Counted from the stretch's first letter, positions 12,854-25,542 are shown. The stretch: DNA of 64,000 nucleotides from Gymnorhina tibicen (GCA_013399875.1 VXAZ01006383.1:186001-250000); one strand, 5' to 3'. Translations and numbers: made by a program. Notes: generated by a model from the letters alone, not told the origin.

Positions 12854-15461
12854 CGGGATTGCTGCATGCTGGCTAGGTACTGCAGAGAAACTTGCATTGC
12901 TATTTCCCTTTTCAAACCAAATCTCCAAATCTGCCCATCCATGGTCACTCTGCGTAATGATGAAGGCTCAGTTTAGTCAGCTTAACTTCAGGTAATTACC
13001 AAGAACACAGTAAGTTCATATAGACCTCTATGAAAGGATAGACTCACAGATGAATGAATCATGCTCCGGGAATGACTATTTCTTCACAGAGAAAAACCTA
13101 GTAATTCTGACTCTTATTTCAGGGCTTTCAAGAGCACAAAAATTAACTTCAGTGCTTCAGGTAGCTGCCTTAAATCAGATGGGTAAAGCCAGGCATCAAT
13201 TTACACTAGCAGTATGCTAGGGCTCCCGTTAGAGCTGCAAAGGAGTAAAGCAAGAGACGAAAAATGTGTTCATACCACCTTGTTAGAACCAAGAAATACC
13301 TAAGTCACAGACAAGAGAAGACACAGAATTTAATCATAAGGGAAAATATTTTAGGGAAGTAAGTACTGTAAATATTTTAAAAGTAACAGTTTTTAGTGAG
13401 TAAGTGAATTTCTGACCATTTTTTTGCAAGTTTTTGCTAGTTTTTTGCTGTACCAAAAAAATAGGAGTTCTGTCTTTTTTAAATACCAAAGAAGCATTGA
13501 CTGTTCCTATATTACAGTAGAAGTAAATCACAGAAGAATGACACAGAAAATGTTGAATAAAGATGTAAGTTCTAATATCCAGCAATATATTTGGTTTTTA
13601 CTTAATATAATACTTAATACACTGTAATAGGTCAAACTTGAACCAAAACGTGGAGGTTTTTGTTAATTTTTTTTTTTTAAGTAAGAAGTCCTTACATAAC
13701 CTCTAAATATTTAGGAATAGATTTTTTATTCTCCCTGTTTTTAATTTAAACAAACCCAGCTGTAATTGGAGAAGAAAGTAACTGAACACTCTCACACCCT
13801 CTATATTTATTCAGATTAGTGGCTAGGGGTGAAATTCTGTCCTCTGATGTGCATCTCAGGAATGATTTAGTGTCCCGAGACTTGAAAGACCATAGTCTCT
13901 GACTCATTAATTTTGCTCCAACCGTAACTTATTTCCCAAAGGAATTTCTGTCTTCTGATAGATTTGTAGAGAGATTTCTGCAAATGGCACACAAATGCAT
14001 TTAACCTTAAATCAGTGACAATATCAAAGTGAAAGATATCATGAAACACTTCAGACTTTTCCTACGTAGAGCAAGTCTGACAATATGTTTCTTGGCTTAC
14101 ATTCTATGAAGAACCACAAAAAAATATTAATCACAGAAGTCAAGAAGCAAGAATATAGATGTTATATTCTAGATGACATGTTCTTCAACACTGGTAAACA
14201 CCTGATTTCCCAATCCTTCCTATTAGGGAACATGAAGAAGAACACCACAGTTTCTTTTAACCTAGAGACAAGAAATACCAAGAAATAGGACCAACTAGCT
14301 CAGAATTCCTCCTAGAAATAAAGAGAGGACTTGACTGGAGCACGTAGCCTAACCCATGAAATGAGAGTAAATGTTGCATTGCATCTCAACGTTGAAATAG
14401 CCCAAGAGACAGACTTCTCCTCAGTGAGGGAGTAGAAACACGGGTCTATGCTCCCAGTAAGTTTACATGTTTCCTTAGGTAAATTTCATAGGCTTTCTTG
14501 CAATTTACATTAAAAAAAATATGGACTAAAATCTTTTGCTGCCATGGGCGATATCTGCTGACAAATCACTAACAGTGTCTCATGAAGATCTGACGAGTAA
14601 ATTCATTAATACTTCTGGATTCCAAAGCAGAAGGCTGGAAGTGCACAAAACCAGGTATTTCAGATGAGAATAACTCTAAGTTAATTCTCCAAATTAATTC
14701 TGTGTAGAAAATACGTAACTGTAGAGTAAAAGAAATTGAGCCACTATTAAGCTGCATAGCTTTTTGCCAACACACAAATGTTTATATATTGCAAATCTTT
14801 AATGTATTAAAGTTAACAGGAATGTGAACAGATTTCCTGAATTTTTATCCCAGACAGTGAATTTCTGATAAGCGGACTGTCAAAATATTCCACAGAGCTT
14901 GATTTTTAGGTAGCTGTGAAAGCACTTATTTTTCAAGATTTGTTCTGTTACAACCTGAAGAGATTGGGCTCTCCAGCTCTCAGTTTTCTATATTTTATAG
15001 CATTGTTAGCATCATTTCAATTATGTTTGCTTTGATCTTGATGCAAGAGCCAGAATCCTGAAAACTAGTAAGGACATCTTACTTCATGTATATCGATGAA
15101 TAATTCACTATGAAGTCACTCACAGCTCATTTATCAGTATATCTCACCTTTATTTGGGTTGAAATGAAATTTTAAAGTCATCAAGAAGAAATTTTGAAAA
15201 AACAACAGTTTCATTTCTTAAATCATAAAAAAATAAAGTTTTAGTTAAAAAGGAAAATAAATTATTAATATATGCAGGCTTTACAACATGTGAAAGTGAA
15301 GAGAATGGACTAGCATCAATCTTAAAGCTACAGTCTGCCCTTCAGCAGGTACATGGGAAATGACATTCTGTAAGAAGAATCTGCAACATCAAATTATATT
15401 CTTTCTCTTGTGTCCTGGTTTATTTTATCAATAGTCAGTGAGTGTGAAGATATTTCCTGTG
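12854..15461. other. Unique AT-rich DNA, no gene seen
   Basis: No transposon, exon or RNA gene recognised. Open frames of 60-83 codons occur on both strands (for example 13334-13585 minus, 13424-13627 plus, 14085-14288 plus). They overlap one another or are rich in Lys, Asn, Phe and Ile, as expected by chance in AT-rich DNA. Confidence 0.55.
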
Positions 15462-15937
15462 TACCATAGACCAGGGAAGTGATTGTCCTTCTGTAGTCAG
15501 CACTGGTGAGGCTGCACTTTGAATAGCATCCACAAAAATATTAAGGTGCTGGAGCATGTCCAGAGAAGGGCAACAAAGCTGGTGAAGGCTCTGGAGAATA
15601 AGTCCTCTGAGAAGTGGATGAGGGAGATGGGGTTGTTTAGCCTGGAGAAAAGGAGACTCAGGGAAGACCTTACAGATCTCTACAACTGCCTGAAATGAGA
15701 TTGTAGCAGGTGGGGTTCAGTGTCTTCTAACCAGGCAACCAGCAACAGGACAAGAGGACATAGCCTCAAGGTGTGCCACGGAAGGTTCAGGTCGGACATC
15801 AGGAAGAATTTTTTCACTGAAAGGGTTGTTAAGCATTGGAATGGATTGCCCAAAAGGGTGGTGGAGTAACTATCCCCGGAGGTGTTCAAGAAACTACTGA
15901 TGTGGCACTTAGTCCCATGGTCTAGTTGACAAGGTGG
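15462..15937 (+). mobile_element. CR1 LINE copy A, 5'- and 3'-truncated
   Basis: The plus strand reads as the distal part of an avian CR1 retrotransposon. In order it has the block encoding the end of the reverse transcriptase region ('cactggtgaggctgcac'), the 'ggagcatgtccagagaagg' block, the 'tagcctggagaaaaggag' block, and the 3' untranslated part with 'gacatcaggaagaatttt' and 'catggtctagttgacaaggt'. It stops there, and the terminal octamer-like repeats that normally close a CR1 are absent. CR1 copies are usually 5'-truncated by incomplete reverse transcription, so losing the 3' end implies a later deletion or break. Many substitutions and stops mark it as old and inactive. Open frames called on the minus strand here are antisense shadows. 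Confidence 0.92.
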
Positions 15938-18900
15938 TAATCCATCCAAAAATTCCATCTGAATGCAATCAGGACAATCCAGAAAGGTATGGTGTTAAGA
16001 GAAAAAATTGGGATTTTTAATTCTGCTTTTCACTCTTACTCCTAAAGAACTAAACAAAAAAACCCAACCTTCCCCCGCTCTGAAAGAAACCAAAGAACCA
16101 AACAAAACATAACTGCCTACAGTTTTCCTGCGGAGGCATTAAGAGCTTATTTATGTTTTCCTGGAAGAACCTGGAAGCCCAGTTGTCTCACTGAATAATT
16201 AGATGGGCAGCAAAAGTATCAGTTCTAATTTTTTTTGTGAATCTCCAAAATACTAGATTTAATCCTCAGATTATTTTAGCAGCCTGTGCTGAGAGAGGAA
16301 TGATTTCAACTCTCCATTACTCTTGGCCCTCAAATTGTTGAGCTAGAGTTAAGCTATTGTAACAGCTTTTTCAATCTTTTCAAACGTGCACTTGAATTAA
16401 GAAGTGCAGTCAAGTTGCTAAATTTAAATTGCCTTGACTCTGAAAATGTCAGTTCAAGCTGAAACAAAATTGTTTTGAAAACTAGTAATTTAATACAAAT
16501 TGACTATATTACAAAGTAAGCATATATTTGAGTATGCAAGCCCCATCTAATACTATTCATTATACTCCCTGAGAACCTGTGAAAAATTAATATTCTATAC
16601 CAGTTTTCCCTAGGAAATAATATCAAATATAATATCACATGAAAGGAGAGAAAATGTGTGTTGTAAACCCACACAATCTGATGCAGTATTTTCTTTCTTG
16701 TGTTGTTTCCACATAGCAACAGAAACATAGTACATCTGCCTCCACAGGTAATGTCTCTTTCTCCCTTTGTCAAGCAACCAAGATTTATAAAGGCCCCAAG
16801 TAATTTCCAAGCTCCAAATTACACTAGATACATAAAGCACTTAGATAATTTTAAAGAAATGCATTTAAGTTAATCTGCCTTCTCTGTACAGTCATTGAAC
16901 GAAAAGAATCACCTTAAGGGCATTTCAGAATAGAAATGGGTACAGTCACTGGGAAAGCTTGTCTTTCTTCACTGTCTGGTCATTAGCACTGATTAAATAA
17001 AATAGAAAAGGTCTTCTGGATGGCAGTTCCTTTGGGACTCATTGATGATATTCTCAAAAGATCAGCTTACCTATGTGATACTATGCACTCAGCAGCTGAC
17101 TCACACTGTCATCTTCATCTGCTAAATTCAGTATCCACTTCTGTCAGATTTTGCAAGAACAGCGTAGCATCTGGTCTGGCGCAAAACCCTGCAGCACAGT
17201 CTATTTCTTTAAAATGCTGCATTTTCTCCCATTTTAAATAACTCAAGCAATGGGGCTTCCACCTCCTCCTCTGAAAGACTATTAGCACTGAATTTTCTCA
17301 TACACTATTTTGCTTTGTATATTAATTCACATATTTTATTCTGTTCATTAATAATATGCATTGCTGTAATAATAGGTATTTAGTACTTCTTTCCTTCAAC
17401 TATCAAATTTTATTGTTGTGAGCATGTACTTACCAATGCTTTAGAGACTTCACTGTAAGCAGAGTATCCAAACTGAGTATTTTTTCAGTGTAGTCTGAGT
17501 ACATTTTTCTGGTATTAATTTAGCCTTTCCTCCATATTTCTTCAATGATTATTGGTTTTGCTTTGCTGAATTATTATTCTTACTGACTCTGTAATTGCCA
17601 TCATACACAGCAATCTCTTTATAAATAAACATGTGGATGAACATTTGAAAACAAGCCACCAAAATAATGTAATGAAGAGCAATTTGCATTTAGCAGAACA
17701 CCACAAAATTGTAAAATGCAACAACAGACAGAAATAAATATTTTTCATATTATATCCAAAATTCTGAACTTCTTCTCTAAAGAATCTTTGGCTTATCAGT
17801 CACTTACTGGGAATAAGCTCTCAGCTGAGATAGGGACACACCATGGCAGTAAACCAGACTTGACCACAAATAGTGCTGCCTGGGAAATTATTTTCCCATA
17901 AATATGTACTTTTTAAGTTTTCACAAACTTTCTTATTCCACAATTGAAGAAGCAAAGTTTCTCAAGTGTAGGGGGAGATCTACATCCATTCCGGAATGAG
18001 AAACAATGGGAGAGAAGGGGCTGGCAGGAACTGGAGCCATGCATCCCTCAAGAGGACTATATTCTAGTTCCTTACATTAATGAGGCAAAGCAGGGGCATG
18101 AACTGTTCTCTACATACCAGTGAACGCCGGTTACCAAATATTGCAGCGTGTTTCCTCTCTCTTTTCTGAAAATGGTTGATGGATTTGGGAAATATTTCTT
18201 GGGACAATCTTCACTGGAACTGACACGTTTCTGAACTTTTTGCTGAATTTGAGTTTTCTAACAAAAACCCCCATCTTCTTTCTTGAAAAATCAATTCTTA
18301 CAGTCTCAGTTGTATACTAGAAAACAAAACATCAGCCTTGACAGCAGACCACACTGGGCCAGATCTCAACTCATGAACTCTTGCCCCAGTGTAGCTTATC
18401 ATTACAGAAAGGGTACATCTTTATTTCCTATTTGTTTCCAAGCTATTCAGTATTTGCGTTTCAGAATATTTTCCTCTTCTTAGCATTTTCCTCCTATTTT
18501 TTTGTCCCTTTCCTCCAAACCCCTCCTTAAGTTCGTATTTTTATCACTGGTTGTTGAGCATTTTTAGCTAAATAGTAAGAAAAAAAAGAAGAGAAATGTT
18601 TGGTCTTTCAATGGAAAAAGTTAAAGTACTTTCACTGTTTTGGGAAAATACTCAAATTTTCTTCAAATTATTTTAGAAACATATCTCAACCAGTAGTATT
18701 TATTGAAAAAAACACCTAATGAATTTAAGCTAGTGCCTTAGAGCAAGCTGAGTTCTGTTGATTTATGCAAGCGAAAGGTCTGACCTCAAGTCTTTTCTGT
18801 AACAGCAAGAACAATAAAGCCAAGAAAATACTGTCTTTACCTGGATATACATTAGTATATATCAAATACTAAAAACCTGGAAAGAAGCATTTCACTCAAG

Positions 18901-20121
18901 ATTGATATATAATTTCCATTCATTATTTCTCCTTAGAAAAAGCCAGCAAATTAAATAATTAGATACATATATTCATGGTTGACAACTTAATTTATTTTAG
19001 TGAGGACAGCAATATACCTGTTTTCAGCACAAAGAAACATTGTACTTTGACAAAAGCACATTATGTTGTCTCACAATGGAAGTGCTGCAGAAACAACTAT
19101 TGAGAGTATAATAATATAAAGTGAAAATATGACAAAGATCTTTTTACTAGTGTCATTTTATTAATGAATACTACACATCAGAGGTTGCTGGGGCATGGTA
19201 GTCTTTTATTTACAGATGCACTAGAGAAGAGAAGGATCATAACTTAAAAACCACAAAGTTTCAAATGCATTCAGCAGTTCCTCCCACTCGTGTGAATGAG
19301 TAAGTATTACTCTACTTGCAGCTGTTATTTTAACCACTAAAATGATAATATTCTTCAATTAATTTTTGTTGCAATTTAAGTAGTGGTAAAATAATAGAGA
19401 ATTAATAAAACCAAAGCCATTGCTACCTGCAGTTACCTTCCAGCAGAGCCAAGTCTATCAGAACAAGGGCAGGCCAAAGACAAGGCCTGTTTCTGCATGT
19501 ACTGACATGACATCTTATGCAAGCCCAGGAATTCATCGTGGCTGCAGTTAATATGTGCTGAGAAACACTGAACAGTAGATGAGGCAAACTCGGCTGAAAC
19601 CAGATTTATCTACTAAACTGTGCTAGTATCTGCCTTAGTTTATATATATCTCCATTTCAACTTCCATGGAAAAGAAACACTAATTAAGCAAGATCTTGAG
19701 AAATTTTATTACTCTGGTTAAAGAATATTTTTTCTGGTAATGTATTCCCTAGATTATGATATAATTCCCTGCTTTCAATATTAATTTTTTTTCCCTGATA
19801 TTTCCCCAGTGTTTCTGGTACTGCTCATGGGATTTGAAACTGAAATACAGGAAGATTTGCACCAATTTTATTCCTCTTGGCCAACTTCCACAGCTGAAAC
19901 AGGTAAAGTTGTACTGGGAAGATAGGGAGCCACCTCCTCCACCCACCTCTGCAGCTGGAAGAGGAAACTCACAGGCAACGATCATCATCTGCTTAGTCCT
20001 TCACCTAATACAGCAACCACTGTGGGATGGTGAAAAGACCAGGAGGGCATCTTGGACCCTTAAAAAGGACCCTCGCTGACTTCCAAGCCAGCCCAGCTAG
20101 AGCCAGAGGAATTTAGTGAGC
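15938..20121. other. Unique AT-rich DNA, no gene seen
   Basis: No gene, RNA gene or transposon recognised. Overlapping minus-strand frames (16504-16840), a plus-strand frame at 17020-17241 and a frame at 19834-20079 with a proline run (five consecutive Pro from CCTCCTCCACCCACC-type sequence) have no recognisable domain. I treat them as chance. Confidence 0.55.
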
Positions 20122-20134
20122 AGCTGAGTCAGCT
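20122..20134. promoter_or_regulatory. Maf-recognition-element-like palindrome
   Basis: The 13 bases form a perfect odd palindrome, AGCTGA-G-TCAGCT. This contains the GCTGAGTCAGC core of the T-type Maf recognition element (TGCTGAGTCAGCA), including an AP-1 TGAGTCA heptamer. Only the two outermost bases differ from the consensus. Known proteins binding such sites are Maf, NF-E2/Nrf and AP-1 family dimers. Whether this one is used is unknown. Confidence 0.35.
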
Positions 20135-20727
20135 ATTTCATTATATTTTTTTGGTATTTCCTAAAAGAGATTAAAAACAGCATGAAGCATGATCATCTCA
20201 GCATAATTGCACTGCTGGACACTGTCTTGAGAAATCAATCTTAAACAGCAAAGCTTGGAAAAGATGTATATAGTTTAAACAATGAAAAATCAAAAGACAC
20301 AGTAAGTTGACAGAATATAAACAACTTGATTTTGGATCATTCCCAGTTCTCAGTTTCCCAGTCCACACAGATGGAAATACTATTTGTAAGCAGAATTAGG
20401 AGGAAATATGCTGACGGTGTCTTGTTGAGAATTAAATTCCTAGCAGTACTTTTTGCTGGAACAGAGGAGACTTATACAGTCTGAAAGTAGAAATTACATC
20501 TTTCGTGGCCACCTTTAAAAATGACGATTTCAAAGTACTGTTAAAAAACCCCCCAACTTACAGATCAGAAAAGTAAAAAGGCGTAGGAATTTCAAAACTG
20601 TCAGCAAGTTTTAGTGAAAAGTAAAGAGGACTTTGGTTCTTTACTTTGTTAACTTTTGATAAGGCCCAAGTACAGCACAATGTTCTGAACCATTAGCTAA
20701 AGGAATTAGATATAAAGACAGAATATA
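20135..20727. other. Unique AT-rich DNA, no gene seen
   Basis: Sequence between the Maf-like palindrome and CR1 copy B. I recognise nothing in it apart from a short C-run at about 20551-20556. Confidence 0.5.
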
Positions 20728-22226
20728 GAATCATAGAATGGCTTGATTTGGAGTGGACCTTAAAGATAATTTAGTTTCAATTCCCCTGTGCCATAGGTGG
20801 GGTCACCTTCCATCCAGTGTGGTCTTGACCACTTCCACGGATGGAGCATCTACAACTTCTCTGGGCAACCTGTTCCAGTGCCTTACCAGCTTCATAATTT
20901 CTTCATCAAATCTAGACCTACCCTCTTTCAGTTCAAAGCCACTCCCCCTTGCCCTATCACTACATGTCCTTGCAAAACTTCTCACTCCTGCTCCCTTGTT
21001 GGCTCCCTTTTAGCCATACGGTCTCCTCAAAGCCTTCTCTTCTGTAGATTGAACAACTCCAGCTCTTCAGCCTGTCCTCACAGGAGAGGTGCTTCAGCCC
21101 TCTGATCATCTTCATGGCCTCCTCTGGACTTGCTCCATGTCCTTCTTGTATTGGGGCCCCCAGAACTGGACATGGTAAGTCCAGGCAGAGTCTCACAAGA
21201 GCAGAGTAGATGGGGAGAATCACTTCCCTTGACCTGCTGGTAACACCTCTTTAGATGCAGCCCAGAGTGGCTTCCTGACCTGCAAGTGCACCTTGCCAGG
21301 TCATGTTGGGCTTATTGTCAGCCAGCATCCCCAGGTCTTTCTCTGCAGGGCTGCTCTCAATCCATTCTCTGCCCACAGAATGTGCCCTCTGCACTTGGCC
21401 TTGTTGACCTTCATGAGGTGTGAACCTCTCAAGCCTGTCAGGGTCCCTCTGGATGGCATCCCTTCCCTCCAGCATTTCAACAGCACCACAAGCTTGGTGT
21501 CATTGGCAAACTTGCCAAGGATGTACTTGATCCTACTGTCCATGTCACCAACAAAGATGTTAAACAGTGCCGGTCCCAATATCAACCCCTAAGGAATGCC
21601 ACTTGGCACTGGTATCCATTTGGACACCGAGCTGTTGACTGCAACTGTCTGAGTGCAATCATCCAGCCAAATCCTTATCCTCTGAGTGCTTCATCTATCA
21701 AAACCATGTCTCTCCACTTTAGAGACAAGGGTGTCATTCAAGACAGTGTCAAATGCTTTGCACATGGCAAAGATAGATGGCATTTTCTCTTCCCTCCCCA
21801 CCATGGCTGTAACTTCATTGTAGAAGGCCACCAGGTTTGTCGGGTTTGACTTGGGCTTAGTGAAGCCATGTTAGTTGTCACCAACCATCTCCTTCTTTTC
21901 TGTGTGCCTTAGCATAGTTTCTAGGAGGATCTACTCCATGATCTTGCTCAGCACTGAGACGAGACTGATTAGTTTGTAGTTCCCTGGGTCTTCCTTTTTT
22001 CCCCCTTTTTAAAAATGGGAAAATGTGAGTTATGTTTCCCATTTTCTGGTCAGTGGGAACTTTCCAGACTGCCACAAGTTCATAATATGATGGATAGTGG
22101 CTTGGCCACTTCATCTGCCACTTCTCTCATGACCCTCTGATGAATCTGATCAGATCCCACGGACCTTCTGGTTCCCGAGGTGATCTCAAACATGATCTAC
22201 AGTGGGCAGTTTTTCATTCTCCCAGT
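20728..22226 (-). mobile_element. CR1 LINE copy B, 5'-truncated, minus strand
   Basis: This is the longest CR1 copy here, inserted in reverse. Its 3' terminus is at the left edge, where the plus strand reads ATAGAATCATAGAATGG, the reverse complement of the avian CR1 3' repeat. Moving right come the 3' untranslated block, the RT thumb-like region, the palm with the catalytic box, and then upstream RT sequence to about 22226, where similarity fades. The 5' end, including the endonuclease and any ORF1, is missing, as is typical for CR1. The reading frame is broken by frameshifts and stops. The right boundary is approximate. Confidence 0.95.
21251..21612 (-). pseudogene. CR1 reverse transcriptase remnant in copy B
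   Basis: The minus strand encodes recognisable CR1 RT motifs. The box before the palm reads G-I-P-stop-G, where the family has P-Q-G; a TAG at complement 21589-21591 replaces the Gln codon. Then comes ILGPALFNIFV, and the catalytic box reads KFANDTK where the family has F-A/V-D-D. The first catalytic Asp has become Asn (codon at complement 21502-21504). Downstream, LMKVNKAKC is in one frame, while AIQRDPDRLERF and AEKDLGMLADNK are in another (21251-21475), so frameshifts split the domain. It cannot be an active enzyme. Confidence 0.9.
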
Positions 22227-23284
22227 GAATTCCATTAAAAATTAGTGCATCCTATTAACATCCAGAAAGATGTTACAGTTCTGGAGGATTTCTCACTAAT
22301 GAAGTTAATCATGGATGTATATTCAGGCATTTGACATTGCTCAGAACCCTATAGCCCTGTATTACTGCGTCTTGCCCCTCACACTAAAAATTATGGAACC
22401 AGATTTTTTGTTTGCATAACACCTAAAAGTCTCCTTAACCCAACCTTTACATAATCTTCAGAACAGTTACTCTCATTTCACATTAAACATTTATTGCAAA
22501 ACTAAATTACACAGCTGCTTGCTTCCACCAATAAAGTTGTTTTGCTGTGTGTTTCTTTTCTTTAGTTGTTGGAGGTTTTTTGTTTTGTTTTGTTTTTTTA
22601 GGGGGTCTTTTTTTCTGTTTCTCTCTTATGCAATAGTGGCAAGCCTTAATGAACATATGCTGCCTCTTAGCGTTTGAGAACCCCTACTAAATTGCTTTAA
22701 CAGAACCCCACCAATAACTCCTGAATAATGGATTTATTAGACTCCCTAAAATATAACCTATAATTTACTCTATAAGATGTGATAAATGACAAAAGATGAA
22801 CTCTTCAGAATATTTAGAATATCATTCACTATTGATTTCACATTCTCGCTTACACTAGGTACCTTACAACACTTACCATCCTTGGAAAATAAAACCTAGC
22901 TCTAGTTATTAATATCTTTATTTAAATGCAGATCTTGATTTCCCCTGGAGACAAGATTTAGCATTGAGCTATCAGGAGAAAAGAAGACTTTGAGTCATAT
23001 ATTATCTGCAAAGAAAGGATTTTTCTAGGGTTTGGTGAGTAATCCCTTTTTCTCCCTTTTTTTTCCTGGTGTGCTGGCAATCTATAATTGTACATATTTG
23101 CCTTTAATACCATATTGTACTTTCAGTCACAGGACCGTATGTAAAGCAATTGCTTTTGTATCATGAGTCACTATGCAGATAATGGTCTACAAATATAACA
23201 ATAATAGTGATATTAATAATACTTGGTTGTCCTATGGCATTCTCTTTTAAACATAATTCAGTAAGTTTTAAATGGAGAGATAAT
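22227..23284. other. Unique AT-rich DNA with TTTTG-type run
   Basis: No gene seen. A low-complexity run of T interrupted by single G residues lies at about 22576-22599. The first hundred bases may contain badly decayed CR1 B sequence that I cannot separate from background. Confidence 0.5.
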
Positions 23285-23345
23285 TATTTTTGGTTTATGG
23301 ATGGAGAAACTGAGGCATTCAAGGAACAAAGATTGGATTTCAGTG
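23285..23345 (-). mobile_element. Possible ancient MIR/L2-type fragment
   Basis: The segment GATGGAGAAACTGAGGC (23300-23316) within a T-rich context matches the reverse complement of the 'cctcagtttcctcatctgt' region shared by amniote MIR elements and their L2 partners. Flanking similarity is weak. If real it is an old, short remnant predating birds. It could also be coincidence over about 17 bases. Confidence 0.3.
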
Positions 23346-24755
23346 TTTGCAAACCAGTTTATTAAGTTTTGCTTCTTCATAAATTCTTTATTCCACTAGA
23401 CTCCAGCTGTTTAATTGAAACAGAAGTGTTACAAAGGCCTGTAGCAGGTGCTGACTCAATGAGGTTTCTTCTCAGTATGCTGTCAGCTGATTAAGAACCG
23501 GTAAAGAGCAAGAGAATCTATTTTAAATGTCTTGTTCCAGAGCATTTAAAAACTGAGTCTTTTTTCCTAAAATTTTTAACATAGATTGAAGTCAGCCAGT
23601 ACAGGCGCTGAAGTGTAGTCCCAGGTATTTCTCCTGACTATGAACTAGACTGTATTAACCACTTCTTTAATCACATCATAGCTTTAATTTAATCCCAGTA
23701 CACGCCCTCCTCTCCCTGCCTTCTACACCCTAAAAGAAATGTTACAAAGCAGTAAAGACAAAAAGTTTTGTGATCTAAATGTAAAATCAGAATAACCTTG
23801 GAGGATATGCCCTACAAGAGGCTTTGGTGCTCCATTTTAGTTCTTTTCTGAAGTAATAAGGACCCTTCTTTGCACAAACAGGGTCTATGTTGCAAAAAAA
23901 GACAAGTGACTTGCAGAGATTAGGGTTACTAAATATCTTCTAATAAGAAAGAGAAGCACAAAGGAGAAGAATTTGATAAGCTGATTTAAGAATTACGCTC
24001 ATGTGATACTGAACAAAGAGTGGAAACCAGAGGAAGAGAGTTACAACTTATCCCTACAGGTAGGAGATAATGGAAATATTCTAGATGTCAGAAGAGAGAT
24101 AAGAATGAACATGGCAAGACAAACACATGCTTAGAGGTCGAGGGAAAATTCCGTATGTGGAAAAGGTCCTTTTATAGGAAATTATTCCTAGTTCATTGAA
24201 AAGAAAATAGATGAAAAGAGTTGCTTGGCTGGTCTAGCAGGATAACCATGGCTGCTCACAAACATAAAGAACTTAATGAACTGGAAAGAAAGAAAAAAAA
24301 ATTTTCAAGGACTCATTACTGAGGATAGAAAGAGTATTCTGCATTAACAGACAGATAGTAGGATGGATTTTTTTCTTCCATTGGGTAGAATTCAATCGTC
24401 TTCAATTAGGAATGGCAGCAATGTTCTGGAATGTGTAGTGAATGAAAGAAATAACCATTTCCAGATGACTCAGCTAATCATTAAATGAGTTCTATCCCTG
24501 AACATGAGAGATGGTATTCCAGTTGGGAAGGCTTTATCTAGGCTGTTTCTTCCATCAGCAGAGAAAGTCCAGATGATTACTCACTTCAAGACTGCTTTTA
24601 AATTTAGAGAACGGAGATACCTTTCTCTATGGACTATAGAGAAAGTCTATGGAACAGTTTAGACTAGATGCCTGACCTACATTACTAAAATAAATATTAT
24701 TCACAACGTAAATACAGGATTATTTATGTCTCTTTAGTCACTGTGGAAGAATTTC
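23346..24755. other. Unique AT-rich DNA, no gene seen
   Basis: No gene or repeat recognised. A purine-rich stretch lies around 23930-24310. The sequence just left of 24756 may belong to the decayed CR1 endonuclease copy that follows, but I cannot place its left edge. Confidence 0.45.
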
Positions 24756-25430
24756 TTGCTGATGATCCATTTCAGTACATGTGCTCTTTATCCATCTGAA
24801 TTCATAGAACTTGTGAGGAATCAGCTGACTCAGCCAGTTAGAGTACATAAACTAGCAACTACCAAGGAGGGTGTAAAGGAGAAACAAATGAACACTCATT
24901 TAGTGCAAAATCAAGATGTCAAGAATAAAACTAATCAAGGCACTAAGAAGCTTGAACAGAAATACTTTAGTTGCCTATATATGAATGGTAGAAGACTGGG
25001 TAATAAAAAAGATAAACTGGAATTGGAATTGCTCTTTTATGATCTAGCTAGTATTACTGAGACCTGATGGGAATATTTGCATGAGTAAAATGTTAAAATC
25101 ATGGATATATTGGATTTAGGCAGGATCTAGTGAGAAAAAAAGTAACAAAGTCATTTTAAATCCAAAAAAGGGGTATTACCTGCACCTGAGTTCTCTGGTA
25201 ACTCAAAAGGAAAACATTTTGCATGTCCATAGATTCATGTTCTAACAAACAAATCAACAAAAAGGTTAGAAAAGGCCCCAGCTTGTGTCTTTAATAGACC
25301 AACAACTTATTCTAGGAAAAGAATGGCTGATTGCTGCTGCAGAGATGGATAAACTGCTTTGCACTGTGTGACTTCAACTTGAAAGGCGCAGTTGGACGTC
25401 TCATGATCCTTATGATTTCTAAAAATCATT
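24756..25430 (+). mobile_element. CR1-like LINE copy C, endonuclease-region fragment
   Basis: The open frame 24756-25067 ends in a segment that reads like the start of a CR1 APE-type endonuclease: CLYMNGRRLGNKKDKLE, then DLASITET. The family here has a 'YTNARSMGNK'-like start and an ITETWW motif whose Glu is catalytic. The frame is closed by TGA (25065-25067) exactly where the first Trp codon of ETWW would be, followed by TGG, so TGG to TGA explains it. About 300 bases further on, the codons at 25367-25381 read CDFNL, matching the G-D-F-N catalytic motif of the same domain. The copy has no 3' end here. It is old, with frameshifts. Boundaries are approximate, and the left part (24756-24960) is not clearly alignable. 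Confidence 0.7.
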
Positions 25431-25542
25431 GAAGAAAAAAATGTAATAAAATTAATGATTCATCCTAAATGTTCTATGCTTGTTGCAGTTACCTCAAACA
25501 ATCAAGGGATTCTAAAAACACAACACACCCCAGTCTGGATGT
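25431..25542. other. Short spacer between CR1 pieces C and D
   Basis: AT-rich sequence with no clear match. It may be decayed copy C sequence. Confidence 0.4.

Noticed and set aside
15680..15958. 92-codon minus-strand frame
   Set aside because: Antisense reading of the 3' part of CR1 copy A.
20753..21592. Plus-strand frames of 86-102 codons
   Set aside because: Antisense readings of CR1 copy B, which lies on the minus strand.
24756..25067. 103-codon plus-strand frame considered as a small gene
   Set aside because: Its C-terminal part matches the start of a CR1 endonuclease and its stop replaces a Trp codon of the ETWW motif. It is a transposon fragment.
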